DNA from: Synchiropus splendidus
Lineage: Eukaryota > Chordata > Actinopteri > Syngnathiformes > Callionymidae
DNA: 64,000 bases
NCBI RefSeq assembly: GCF_027744825.2
Contig: NC_071347.1
Location: 19,788,001-19,852,000, forward strand
Direction: 5' to 3'
In this document: in pieces, positions 41,701-52,885 of the stretch
How positions within the stretch are numbered: the stretch's first letter is position 1
Layout of the letters: each line of letters opens with the position of its first letter
The notes under the pieces: generated by a model
Database searches by the model: none
Seen by the model: only the letters and a program-made list of their open reading frames with translations
Told to the model about the DNA's origin: nothing
Position numbers and translations under genes: made by a program

Positions 41701-44700
41701 CCCCAGATTTTGGCTCTTGATTCTGTTGTTTTCCGGCTGCAGTTGCAACGCCACAGTATTCCTGCACTCACTGAAGCAAACATGCGAATTATAGCTGCAC
41801 TTTCACGCCAAATGCTTAAGTATGCTTAACGCTAACACAAATTCAATTTTAAAAATATAGTTTTTTTGGTGATGTATCCAGTGCGGTAGTAGCCTGGTGA
41901 AGGTAAACAATCCTCTGATAATTTTGCTGGCAAACCCGAGGTCAAGGGCACAAAGGGACTGGAAGAAATGGTCGCAGAGCCCTGACAGTGCTGTGTAGTT
42001 TCCAGCTCGCACCACTGTACAGAAGAGCTTTGTTTGGAATCAACAGACACAATGTGAGACACACAGCAAACAGAAAAACATTCACGGGACGTCAATGTGA
42101 CTGTTGTGTTCCTAAGCAACAGCTCAGCAGTTCAGTCTGCAGCAGCAGAGGTTTGGGGTGAAGCCGTGGTGCTGACTCCAGTCCACCTGCTGACAGTTTC
42201 CACCTCATCACATCCGTCCAGTGACACCTGGGGTCACCTGGAAGGCAACAACAGCAACCCGGACAGTCGCCTCCAGAAGGGACTCCTGTACCTCACATGA
42301 CCAGATGACCCATGACCCTGATGGGATTGCATGGAAGATGGTGGAAGAACAACCCAGCCGCATAGAGGAGCATGAAAACACTGTCATAACTGTAACCACA
42401 GGGAAGGAACTACACTCAGTTCCTGATATAAGACAAACATTTGAGCAGTAAAATCAGACAGTTGCATCCATCTATCTAAACCGGCAATATTAAAGTTGGA
42501 AGAGGAGTTTGTTTGCTTATCTTTGGTCAGGTGCCATCCAACTATCACATATCACACCCTCCCGAACCACATTCAGGGTCGGCAAACATGGGAAATTATT
42601 CATGGTAATAATGTTCCACTAGAGTCGGAAAATATTAGAGAAGATTAAAATCAAATATTTAAAAAAATATTATGTCTTCAGCCATTGTTATGGTGTGTTA
42701 TAAGGCTTTCGCTCCTCTCCTGCACGACCTACTCTGTTGGAAACATGATTTGCCCCAGTTCCACTGAGCACTGGATCAAAGCAGCTGTGTGAGCTGTGAA
42801 GCTGAGAAGCTGAGGTTGGGAGAACATTCCTACGTGTTAGTGACTCTATTGACCTGCCAAAGGAGACTTTAATTTTATTTAATTTAATTTTATGATTTTT
42901 TTTTTTTTAATACTCTGTCTTTGTTGTGACCCTCTCACAGGCCACTCAACAGTGAGCTCACGTGGCATTAGAGATTATAAAATCCTAGAGTTGTTTTACA
43001 TCTGTTGTGGCAGTGATCACAAGAAAAGACTGACCGTGCTAGAAAGCAAGTGGACCTGGAGGAAAGTGGACCTACAAACGTAAGGATTTCAGTTGAAGAC
43101 TGAGTCAATATGGACGTGACAGTCTCAGCTTGAGTTGGTGACGGAGCTCTCACTGATGGACGTCACGACACGAGGACTGGCCGAGGCCCACTGAGACTCC
43201 CGCCGTCTGCTGGCCAAACAGATGTTATTGGGCCCGGCAGATGTGCAGGAGCAATTGTGCTCTTAGCCGACGCATCGACATGAAAACCGACCCGCTGACG
43301 TGCAAACATGGGAGGCGCGATCAAAGCCTCTGCTTGGGGCTTGTGACGCAGGAGCTCAGACTCCACATCCTGCCCAGGATTTCATCAGGAAACAACAGCA
43401 GCGACATCCATGAGCCACAGCGTTTGGATTCAGGTGACTCTGCTGCCAGCCAATAGGAACGCAGAACTCCAGATCAACAACAGAATCACATCTGCTGCCT
43501 GATTCTTGACTCTTTTTGTACCACCTTCAGTGATGCTCTCCCCCTCATCACCTCACCATCTGCCTCCTCTTTATTTAACTTTCTGTCTGTCATCCTTCAT
43601 CATCATCATCCTCATCCATCCAACATGGAATTGCACTCTTCAACTTCAATCTAAATGCTAATATCAGCCCAAATATTGACCATGTTTCTTTGCAAGAGGA
43701 ACCAGTAGTGTTAAGGATTCTTCCTCTAGAGGGGAACAGAACCCACCATATATCTAAACATTCATTTATTTTTCCATCTCCGCATCAATTTACCTCCCAT
43801 TCTATCTATCCAGCACCATCCATCCATCCATCAGACCAACAGCCTGTCAAGGCTGTATTCATCAGTCTGCCCCCCCGACCTATCACTCATTCATATATCT
43901 GTCCATCCAAACATTCACTCATCCACTCATTGTCTGTTGCTCTCTCTATCAGTTATCTGTCCATCCATCCATCTGTCTGTCAATTATTCATATATTATTC
44001 ACTAATCTAATCCATTTAACCACTCATCAACCTGTCAGGTTATTCATGTGTCCATCCATCTCTTTCTCGAGTCAGCTCACCTGACTCGTCTGTCTTTCTA
44101 CACTTCCATTCACCATTCTGCCTTTCCTTCCGTTCATTCATGTATTCATCCATCCATAGTCATGCATTCATCCATCCATAGTCATGCATTCATCCATCCA
44201 TAGTCATGTATTCATCCATCCATAGTCATGCATTCATCCATCCATAGTCATGCATTCATCCATCCATAGTCACGCATTCATCATCCATAGTCATGCATTC
44301 ATCCATCCATAGTCACGCATTCATCCATCCATAGTCATGTATTCATCCATCCATAGTCATGCATTCATCATCCATAGTCATGCATTCATCCATCCATAGT
44401 CATGTATTCATCCATCCATAGTCATGCATTCATCATCCATAGTCATGCATTCATCCATCCATAGTCATGTATCCATCCATCCATAGTCATGCATTCATCC
44501 ATCCATAGTCACGCATTCATCCATCCATAGTCATGTATTCATCCATCCATATTCATGTATTTATCCATCCATAGTCATGTATTCATCCATCCATAGTCAT
44601 GTATCCATCCATCCATAGTCACGCATTCATCCATCCATAGTCACACATTCATCCATCCATAGTCATGTATTCATCCATCCATAGTCATGCATTCATCATC

Positions 44701-47700
44701 CATAGTCATGTATTCATCCATCCATAGTCACGCATTCATCCATCCATAGTCATGTATTCATCCATCCATATTCATGTATTTATCCATCCATAGTCATGCA
44801 TTCATCATCCATAGTCATGCATTCATCCATCCATAGTCATGCATTCATCCATCCATAGTCATGCATTCATCCATCCATAGTCATGCATTCATCCATCCAT
44901 AGTCATGTATCCATCCATCCATAGTCACACATTCATCCATCCATAGTCATGCATTCATCCATCCATAGTCATGTATCCATCCATCCATAGTCATGCATTC
45001 ATCCATCCATAGCACTTGTCAATCCATGAATTCACTTATCAATCCACTCATTTATTCACTCTGGTGAGACTTGTCCTTCACCTCATGACGTAGTTGTGTC
45101 CATCGATGGTCGCTCCATATCCAGCGCCGCGCAGGTTGCCAGAGTTTCCCACCACGGCGCAGCGCAGGCAGCGCCCGGCGTCCCAGGAGCCGTACGGAGA
45201 TCTCCCAGGAATCACCTTCAACACAGCGACGAGGCAAATGCACCCTGAGAACTTCACACTGACGGTACTGCTCATCTTTATAAACACCAGGCTGTAAATT
45301 CATATCACTGTTCTGCAGAGCCGTGGCCTGTTAGTGCTCATGTCCCATTTGGCTTTTGAACACGAGTGTGACGCAGTAATGAGGCACCGACAGTGAAGTT
45401 ACCTGGAACAACCGGAGCAGCACCTGCTGGATACTGTGTGGTTTGAACTGCGGCTGTAACATCTGCAGAGACACAGAGAGCAAGAGGGTCAGCAGGGAAC
45501 GGCAGAGAAGAATCCCCAGAGAACTCTGACATCAGGTCGTGGTGGCAGCTGCTGAAGTGAAGAGGGCCAGAGTTCCGTCACCCACCCACCTCCCTCCAGC
45601 TCTTCAGGGCCAGTAACCAGGCCAAAGAACCACAGATCAAATGAGAGATGTAAGTCTCCTGCCAGCAACACCTCACTGTGATCCTGAGAAGCTGTCAGAG
45701 TCACGGCAACTGGCTCCTCTTGAAAAAGAGGAAATTTAAGGAGTCAAAATTGACATTAGCTTCAGTAGAAGACAGGCGAAAATGTAAAATTCTTCATGAT
45801 ATCAGATCAATATCAAATATATCAGCGAAAAACAACTTAAAAAAAGAAATGAAAAATCTTCAATATAAGTTGCAATTTGCAAATACACTCATATGTGTCT
45901 AGATTAAGAGATTAATAAAGCAACAAAATAGAGAAGACAGTAAACAGTGGACCAAATGATGTGACTTAATCCAGGTATTTATTCAGCCTGCTAAACACAG
46001 ATTAATCCCTCTTCATGATTCATCTGATTGAGTGCAATGAAGTCGTGGACTCCAAACTGTCCCCTCACTCGTGAACAAGACCAACAGACTTCTAAAAGCG
46101 CCATGGATCCGGCAAGAGCCGCCGTCCAACAAAACCTCCTAATCTCCACGAAGCAGACAAACACTCCAGTCAAGTCCATAATAGACGTTTTGTCCTTTGT
46201 TAAAATGCACGACAGATTTTTACAAACCACCAATTATGGCTTCAGAGGAAGCAGAAGACAAAAATCACAACGAGACTGTTTGCCCCTCTTGTGTTTCCTT
46301 CTCTCTCTCCTGGAATCTTTTACTTCTTTGTAGGCGCTTGTTTTCCGCCGGCGCGGCCCTCATTCTGCGTTCCTGACACAGATCTCATTCTCTTCATTCA
46401 GTCTCCACAGCGCTCTCCTTGTGCTCATGTCTAATTCCTTCTCTTTCATTTCCCCTGCTCCCTCTTTGTTTTCACCGTGTCTTTTTTCATCCCTCCTTCT
46501 CCTGGGAACGCCGGCGCTCCACGCAGCAGTGACGATCAGACACAGCTAAATCTGTTTTATTGGCCCTGTCATGATTCGGTTTCTCTTCCGACATCTGCCT
46601 CCCTCCTCTGCTTCATCGCGCCATCCATCATCCTCTTGTATATTATTTACTGTCGGAATTAAACGCTCCCCCTGGAACTGCAACCTTATCGTGGTGGGGG
46701 AGTTTGTGTACCTTGAATGATCCTAGGAGCTATGTTGTCGGGGGCGTTATGCTCCTGGTAGGGTCTCCCATGGCAAACAGGTCCTAGGTGACGGGTCAGA
46801 CTAAGAGCAGTTCAGAAGCCCCGATGACAAAACCAAAAACATCAAGGACCGTGACGTCGCCCGGCATGGCGCAGCCGGGGCCCCACCCTGGAGCCAGGCC
46901 TGGGGTTGGGGCTCGAATGCGAGCGCCTGGTGGCCGGGCCTCTGCCCATGGGGCCCGGCCGGGCCAAGCCCGAACGAATGACATGGGCCGTCCCTCCTGC
47001 GGACCCACCACCCACAGAGGGAGTCATAGGGGTCGGGTGCATAGAGAACTAGGTAGCAGTCGAGGCCGGGGGGCCCGACGACCTGGTTCGTGTGGACATT
47101 CTCTGGCTCTTGGGACATGGAATGTCACTTCGCTGGGGGGGAAAGAGCCTGAGCTTGTGCAGGAGGTTGAGAGGTACCGGCTAGATATAGTCGGGCTCTC
47201 CTCCACGCACAGCCTGGGCGCTGGAACCCAACTCCTTGAGAAAGGCTGGACCCTCTACTTTTCTGGAGTTGTCCGCGGGGAGAGGCGGCGGGCTGGCGTA
47301 GGCTTGCTCATAGCCCCGCAGCTCTGCAGCTTCGTGTTGGGGTTTACCCCGGTGAACGAGAGGGTCGCGTCCCTACGCCTACGGGTTGGGGACAGGTGTC
47401 TCACAGCGGTTGCGGCTTACGGGCCGAACAGCAGTGTAGACTACCCGGCTTTCTTGGAGTCACTGGGAGGGGTACTCGACAGTGCCCCAACCGGGGACTC
47501 CATTGTTCTACTGGGAGACTTCAACGCCCACGTGGGCAATGACAGCAAGACCTGGAGGGGCGTGATTGGGAAGAACGGCCTACCCGATCTGAACCCGAGC
47601 GGTGTTCTATTACTGGACTTCTGTGCCACCCACAGTTTGTCCATAACGAACACCATGTTTGAGCACAAGGGTGTCCATAAGTGCTCATGGCACCAGGACA

Positions 47701-50700
47701 CCCTTGGCCGGAGGTCTATGATAGACTTTGTGATCGTGTCATCTGACCTTCGGCCACGTGTCTCGGACACTCGGGTGAAGAGAGGGGCAGAGCTGTCAAC
47801 CGATCACCACCTGGTGGTGAGTGCGATCCGCTGGCAGGGGAGGAAGCCGGTCAGACCGGGCAGGCCCAAACGTATTGTGAGGGTCTGCTGGGAACGCCTG
47901 GCGGAACCCACTGTCAGTGGGGTCTTTAACTCCCACCTTCGGGAGAGTTTCTCCCAGATCCCGAGGGAGGTAGGTGACATGGAGTCTGAGTGGTCCATGT
48001 TCTCCTCCTCCATTGTCAGTGCGGCTGCACGCAGTTGTGGTCGCAAGGTCTCCGGTGCCTGTCGCGGCGGCAATCCCCGAACCCGGTGGTGGACACCGAA
48101 AGTAAGGGATGCCGTCAGGCTGAAGAAGGAGTCCTATCGGGTCTTGATGGCCTGTGGGACTCCTGAGGCAGCTGACGTGTACCGGCAGGCCAGGCGTGCC
48201 GCTTCCCGTGCAGTCTTGGAGGCAAAAACCCGGGTCTGGGAGGAGTTCGGAGAGGCCATGGAGGAGGACTATTGGTCGGCCTCGAAGAAGTTCTGGCAAA
48301 CCGTCCGTCGACTCAGAAGGGGGAAGCAGTGCCTCACCAGTGCTGTTTACAGCGAGGGTGGGAGACTGCTGACCTCGACTGGTGATGTTGTCGGGCGGTG
48401 GAAAGAATACTTCGAGGGTCTCCTCAATCCCGTTGTCACGTCTTCCACTCAGGAAGCGGGGACTGAGGACTCGGATGGCTCTCTCATCACCCGGGCCGAA
48501 GTCACCGAGGTTGTTCGTAAGCTCCTCGGTGGTAGGGCCCCGGGAGTGGATGAGATCCGTCCGGAGTATCTGAAATCCCTGGATGTTGTAGGGCTGTCGT
48601 GGCTGACACGTCTCTGCAACATCGCGTGGCAGTCGAGGACAGTGCCTCTGGATTGGCAGACCGGGGTGGTGGTCCCCCTGTTTAAGAAAGGGGACCGGAG
48701 GGTGTGTTCCAACTATAGGGGGATCACACTCCTCAGCCTCCCTGGAAAAGTCTATTCCAGGGTACTAGAGAGGAGACTTCGGCCAATAGTCGAACCTCTG
48801 ATCCAGGAGGAACAGTGTGGTTTTCGTCCCGGTCGTGGAACACTGGACCAGCTCTATACCCTCCACCGGGTGCTCGAGGGTTCATGGGAGTTCGCCCAAC
48901 CAGTCCACATGTGCTTTGTGGATTTGGAGAAGGCGTTCGACCGTGTCCCTCGCGACGTCCTGTGGGGGGTGCTCCGGGAATATGGGGTGCGGGACCCTCT
49001 GCTAGGGGCTGTCCGCTCCTTGTATGACCGGAGCAGGAGCATGGTTCGCATTGCCGGCAGGAAATCAGACCTGTTCCCGGTGCATGTTGGTCTCCGCCAG
49101 GGCTGCCCTTTGTCACCGGTTCTGTTCATCACTTTTATGGACAGAATTTCTAGGCGTAGCCAGGGGGCGGAGGGGATCCGGTTCGGGAACCACGGAATTT
49201 CATCTCTGCTATTTGCGGACGATGTTGTTCTGCTGGCCTCATCGGACCGGGACCTTCAGCATGCGCTGGGTCGATTTGCAGCCGAGTGTGAAGCGGCCGG
49301 GATGAGGATCAGCACCTCCAAGTCTGAGGCCATGGTTCTCGACCGGAACACGGTGGTTTGCTCTCTCCAGGTTGGTGGAGAGGTCTTGCCTCAAGTGGCG
49401 GAGTTTAAGTATCTCGGGGTCTTGTTCTCGAGTGAGGGAAAAAGGGAGCGTGAGATTGATAGACGGGTTGGTGCAGCGGCGGCAGTGATGCGGTCGCTGT
49501 ATCGGACCGTCGTGGTGAAGAGAGAGCTGAGTCACAAGACGAAGCTCTCGATTTACCGATCGATCTACGTTCCCACCCTCACCTATGGTCACGAGCTTTG
49601 GGTAGTGACCGAAAGGATGAGATCGCGGATACAAGCGGCTGAGATGAGTTTCCTCCGCAGGGTGGCTGGGCGCACCCTTAGAGATAGGGTGAGGAGCTCG
49701 GTCATCCGGGAGGAGCTCGGGGTGGAGCCGCTGCTCCTCCACATCGAGAGGAACCAGCTGAGGTGGCTCGGGCATCTGATCCGGATGCCCCCTGGACGCC
49801 TCCCTGGGGAGGTGTTCCGGGCATGTCCTACCGGGAGGAGACCCCGGGGAAGACCCAGGACTCGCTGGAGAGATTATGTCTCCGGTCTGGCCTGGGAACG
49901 CCTCGGGATCCCCCGGGAGGAGCTGGAGGAGGTTTGTGCGGACCGGGAAGTTTGGGCTTCCTTGCTCCGAATGCTGCCTCCGCGACCCGACCCCGGATAA
50001 GCGGCAGAAGAAGGTGAAGGTGAAGGTGAATTAAACGTTTGATGCACCACTTTTTGGCTGCAGAATCCATCACCGTCTCAGCTTCCCTTGATCGGAGGAC
50101 CTGGTCGTGCCCCGCATCTCATTTTGATCCTCGGCTACAGGCCTCAAACAAGAAGCCCAGTTTCATTTTCAGAACCACTTACAAGGACATCACTTAGACC
50201 TCGCGTCAAAGGCTTAGCTGCTGTTGACCTTCCAGCCTCGCACCAAAGTTACGTTGCTCAGTGAAGTAACTTAGCAACAACTCACACCGGCAGATTGAGA
50301 TATATGAGCTCAAACTGAACCTTAAAAATGAAATTTGCATAAATACATACATAATTTTAACCGCTGCTGAGTGAGGTGTTTCTCACTCAGGACACCATAG
50401 AAAGACTATATACATTGGAAACGCCTTCGTATTCGCCCTGAAGAGCCGGAGGAATTTCAAGGTGAGAGGTGCTGCCCCTCCGGCACAATCCTTGAGTGAG
50501 CAGTCGGAAATTAATGGACCACTGCTTGAGTTGAGTGGCCACTCACAGATGCTATGAGAGGAGTCAAGTCAGCTTCACACTGGCTGCTTAACTGAGCGAA
50601 CTCTGACTCCAGACTCCACCACGGACTGGCGTCCTCCTTGTTCAAACCTCCTTTAATGATCCAAAACAAGCCTGCTGTCATCCCGCGAAGCCTTTCAAAT

Positions 50701-52885
50701 CGCTGGATTAGAAAGAGACACCTGGTGATGTCATAAACAAAGACACGACAATTCCGCCTCACTCGCCTAGCGCAGAATCCTCTCCCATCTTCCGATGTTG
50801 GCTTCCCACACCTGTCAATCTCTTCGCTAATCATCCGCTGCTTAACATTCCCGCCCTCCTCCTCTCGCCCGTTGTAAGATTATCCAGCTCCCATCTGCTC
50901 GATTTTCCGGCACTTCTTTTATCGACTCGCCTCAATCCTTGACCGTGACGCTGACCGCTGGACCCTGTCACCTGCCTTTTCTGGACACATGGTCAGCGCT
51001 CCTCTTTCACGGATCAGGACTTTGAGAATTGTCAGACTCTTCTCTAGATGGAGATGGAGCATGAAGATCTCGGAGATACATGGAGGTCCGGGTCACCTCC
51101 ATATATCGCTAAGTCAGGTCGAACCGAATTGCTTCTCCCCGTCACCTCTCACTCACTACCTCACTCTTCCAGAATATAAAAGACAGCCCTTCTTCTCCAC
51201 ACTGTTGCAGAGTGACCTCATGCCTTGGCAGCTGCAGAACAGTGTTTGCAGTTTTGTGCTGCTGGAGAGTCGCCGCGCCAGAGCCAGCGTCGTGGGGGAG
51301 ACTCAATTCTCAAACCAATGTTTGGGGAGATTTATTTAGCCGCTGAAATCTCGATGTCTCTCACGAAGGAGTTACACCGAGAACATGTTGTGCTTGAGCA
51401 CGGCTTGGCTTGGATACAAGGAGGGATGAGGAGGATGAAGATTTGTGATGATGACTTTCCCAGTGGAACGCATCTGCTTAGTCATGTGACCTACACGCAA
51501 ACACGTCTAATGCCGCTGCTGATGTCATCAAAGACACACACAAAGTTTCCATGGGCACGAATAATGACGTCGGTTTTTGCATCATCTCTAATCAGATCTT
51601 TGACTTTAAAGGAAGGCGTGTGAAGAAAATAAACATTTTTTTGGTGACTTTACCTTCTGCTATTTCACTCAATTTATATTTACCTGACTTTATTCTGGCT
51701 GTATTTTTTATTAAATAATCTGAATACCTGGACTTTATTAAGTTGAGCGAGCAGTCTACAAGACAGTTTTGGCTCAAAGGAACATAAGGTTTTATAATGA
51801 ACTGTATATGTTTTTAGAAATTATTATTATTATAATACTTTGGTAAATATCCATTTTCTTTCTTAGGCTACCATCCCAGCTACTCGGGGTGAGAGGCAGG
51901 GACACCCTGGACAGCTTACAGTAGGCAGACCACCACACACACACACACACAATTACAAGTTAATTTGTCTGCAATTTATATTTTCTAAAAGAAAATTCAG
52001 GCCTCTGTTTATGTATTCATCACTTCTACTGTTATTCCCATCAAAGTATTTTCCTCTATAATGTTCTCTCGCTGTCTTGTTCCTCAGCACCGCTGTGAGG
52101 ACAAATGCTGGTTTGTTTAAATCTGAGGAGTAGCATCACTGACTGTGGTGAGGACGTGGGAGGCAAAGTACAGAAGACATGACACTTTTATTCTAGTGAT
52201 TTAGAAAAAAGAACAACAAACGTTTATGAAATGGGCATGTAAACACATTTATGCTTATATTGCCTCGCTGTGAGAGTCTTCCTTCACTCACACTGTGATT
52301 TTAGTGACTTCAGTGTTTTTATTATTTATTTCTTCAAAGCTTGATGAACAGTAAATATGCTAGCGCAGAATAATCAGTTGTTGCGTAGACTTCAACACAA
52401 TACGATACGCAAAGAAGAGGGTACACACTCAAATCTTTGTGGAAAATTACACTAAAGTCTTATTATAAAGTTATATTTAAACATATGAATAGAATAAAAT
52501 TGGTGTAACTTACCACCCACCAGTAGTAGACATCCGAGGACAGCTCGATGTTGTCTCTGGTCCACACAGGGGAGATATCAGGGTCATAGTTCTCGTCGAA
52601 CCAGTCGGAAACTCCAGGGTCCCCGACGCAGCGAGGGCAGGCACATGTTCTCTGCGTCTGGGTGTCGGTGGGCAACTGGTGGTGGGCGCCGGCATAGTTG
52701 GGCACCAGCTTTACCCGCCTGGACTCCTCCCAGCCCGGCGGCTCAGGGTAGCTGAAGCTGATGCTGCCTCGTAGCGAGACGGAGAAGAAGAGCGAGGTGA
52801 GAAAGATGAGGACCAGCGTGCCCAGGAGGACCCAGACTCTCCTGGAGCATCGACCCTTTCCAGTTTTCTCAGCACCGCCTGCCAT
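38774..52885 (-). CDS. st3gal2: CMP-N-acetylneuraminate beta-galactoside alpha-2,3-sialyltransferase 2
   Basis: This type II Golgi enzyme transfers sialic acid from CMP-Neu5Ac to Gal-beta-1,3-GalNAc of O-glycans and gangliosides. Seven coding exons on the minus strand (52514-52885, 45403-45462, 45082-45215, 40972-41151, 40860-40905, 39031-39150, 38774-38947) join in phase and give 361 residues; human has 350. A signal anchor lies near residues 15-38 ([18 protein letters not shown]). Sialylmotif L starts at about C160 ([15 protein letters not shown]). Sialylmotif S lies at about 283-305 ([20 protein letters not shown]). Motif III is HYWE (320-323) and motif VS is HDADYE (337-342). The stem [10 protein letters not shown] and CACPRC, and linkage to aars1, favour ST3GAL2 over ST3GAL1. 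An in-frame upstream ATG at 53086 would add 67 residues and bury the anchor, so I prefer 52885. Confidence 0.92.
39226..39345 (-). repeat. Dispersed TG-tailed repeat (minus orientation)
   Basis: A (CA)n run at 39226-39238 is followed by 'ccttgtggggacctctcattgcc' and 'cttagccaggactctgagctga'. This is the reverse complement of the distal part of the copies at 4311-4551 and 33895-34031. It lies about 75 bp upstream of the st3gal2 exon acceptor at 39150 (transcript sense). Confidence 0.7.
39411..39442. repeat. (AATTT)n pentanucleotide microsatellite
   Basis: About six uninterrupted AATTT units. Confidence 0.85.
41152..44135. other. st3gal2 intron 3, unique part
   Basis: Nearly 3 kb of intron with no coding sequence that I can support. 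From about 43550 it becomes C/T/A-rich with scattered CATC and CCAT words, grading into the minisatellite. Confidence 0.5.
44141..45015. repeat. 22-bp minisatellite, about 39-40 copies
   Basis: The unit is TGCATTCATCCATCCATAGTCA. Variants begin TGTATT, CGCATT, CACATT or TGTATC, and a 21-bp form lacks one C (ATTCATCATCC). The array is continuous for about 870 bp. A rare variant pair (unit with ATTCATG followed by a unit with TTTATCC) occurs at about 44551 and again 219 bp later at about 44770, which shows amplification of a roughly ten-unit block. The array starts about 65 bp inside the intron, next to the donor of the 45082-45215 exon of st3gal2. Confidence 0.95.
45463..46655. other. st3gal2 intron 1, segment proximal to exon 2
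   Basis: AT-rich intron sequence up to the Rex3 insertion. I see no coding or RNA gene. Confidence 0.5.
46666..50027 (+). mobile_element. Full-length Rex3 (RTE-clade) non-LTR retrotransposon
   Basis: The 3362-bp insertion is flanked by a perfect 10-bp direct repeat, gaattaaacg (46656-46665 and 50028-50037). It has a GC-rich 5' leader, one long ORF and a short tail of three GGTGAA units, as in RTE elements, with no poly(A). The two 20-21 bp sequences that I recall as the standard teleost Rex3 PCR sites are present exactly (48654-48673 and 49098-49118), 465 bp apart. It is inserted antisense to st3gal2, in its first coding-region intron. Confidence 0.95.
46824..50000 (+). CDS. Rex3 endonuclease-reverse transcriptase polyprotein, intact
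   Basis: The frame is uninterrupted: 1058 residues from the first in-frame ATG (an in-frame GTG at 46788 follows a stop directly). The N-terminal basic/proline-rich leader covers about 90 residues. An AP-type endonuclease domain (about 95-330) shows [19 protein letters not shown] and the terminal STDHHLVVS histidine block. The reverse transcriptase (about 560-850) shows [50 protein letters not shown] and the catalytic FADD at about 797-800. The C-terminal region ([11 protein letters not shown]...[10 protein letters not shown]) is typical of the RTE clade. It lacks any frameshift or stop. RT acts in target-primed reverse transcription of its own RNA. Confidence 0.95.
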   Translation: MTKPKTSRTVTSPGMAQPGPHPGARPGVGARMRAPGGRASAHGARPGQARTNDMGRPSCGPTTHRGSHRGRVHRELGSSRGRGARRPGSCGHSLALGTWNVTSLGGKEPELVQEVERYRLDIVGLSSTHSLGAGTQLLEKGWTLYFSGVVRGERRRAGVGLLIAPQLCSFVLGFTPVNERVASLRLRVGDRCLTAVAAYGPNSSVDYPAFLESLGGVLDSAPTGDSIVLLGDFNAHVGNDSKTWRGVIGKNGLPDLNPSGVLLLDFCATHSLSITNTMFEHKGVHKCSWHQDTLGRRSMIDFVIVSSDLRPRVSDTRVKRGAELSTDHHLVVSAIRWQGRKPVRPGRPKRIVRVCWERLAEPTVSGVFNSHLRESFSQIPREVGDMESEWSMFSSSIVSAAARSCGRKVSGACRGGNPRTRWWTPKVRDAVRLKKESYRVLMACGTPEAADVYRQARRAASRAVLEAKTRVWEEFGEAMEEDYWSASKKFWQTVRRLRRGKQCLTSAVYSEGGRLLTSTGDVVGRWKEYFEGLLNPVVTSSTQEAGTEDSDGSLITRAEVTEVVRKLLGGRAPGVDEIRPEYLKSLDVVGLSWLTRLCNIAWQSRTVPLDWQTGVVVPLFKKGDRRVCSNYRGITLLSLPGKVYSRVLERRLRPIVEPLIQEEQCGFRPGRGTLDQLYTLHRVLEGSWEFAQPVHMCFVDLEKAFDRVPRDVLWGVLREYGVRDPLLGAVRSLYDRSRSMVRIAGRKSDLFPVHVGLRQGCPLSPVLFITFMDRISRRSQGAEGIRFGNHGISSLLFADDVVLLASSDRDLQHALGRFAAECEAAGMRISTSKSEAMVLDRNTVVCSLQVGGEVLPQVAEFKYLGVLFSSEGKREREIDRRVGAAAAVMRSLYRTVVVKRELSHKTKLSIYRSIYVPTLTYGHELWVVTERMRSRIQAAEMSFLRRVAGRTLRDRVRSSVIREELGVEPLLLHIERNQLRWLGHLIRMPPGRLPGEVFRACPTGRRPRGRPRTRWRDYVSGLAWERLGIPREELEEVCADREVWASLLRMLPPRPDPG
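50038..52513. other. st3gal2 intron 1, segment proximal to exon 1
   Basis: Non-coding. At 51855-51925 the text 'atcccagctactcggggtgagaggcagggacaccctgga' matches a very common, old fish LINE-related repeat. A (CA)n run follows at 51932-51950. Confidence 0.5.

Noticed and set aside
44141..45015. CRISPR-like regular direct repeats
   Set aside because: The whole 22-bp unit repeats, with no unique spacers, and it lies in a fish intron. It is a minisatellite.
47796..48299. 167-codon minus-strand frame within Rex3
   Set aside because: It is a shadow of the GC-rich retrotransposon ORF.
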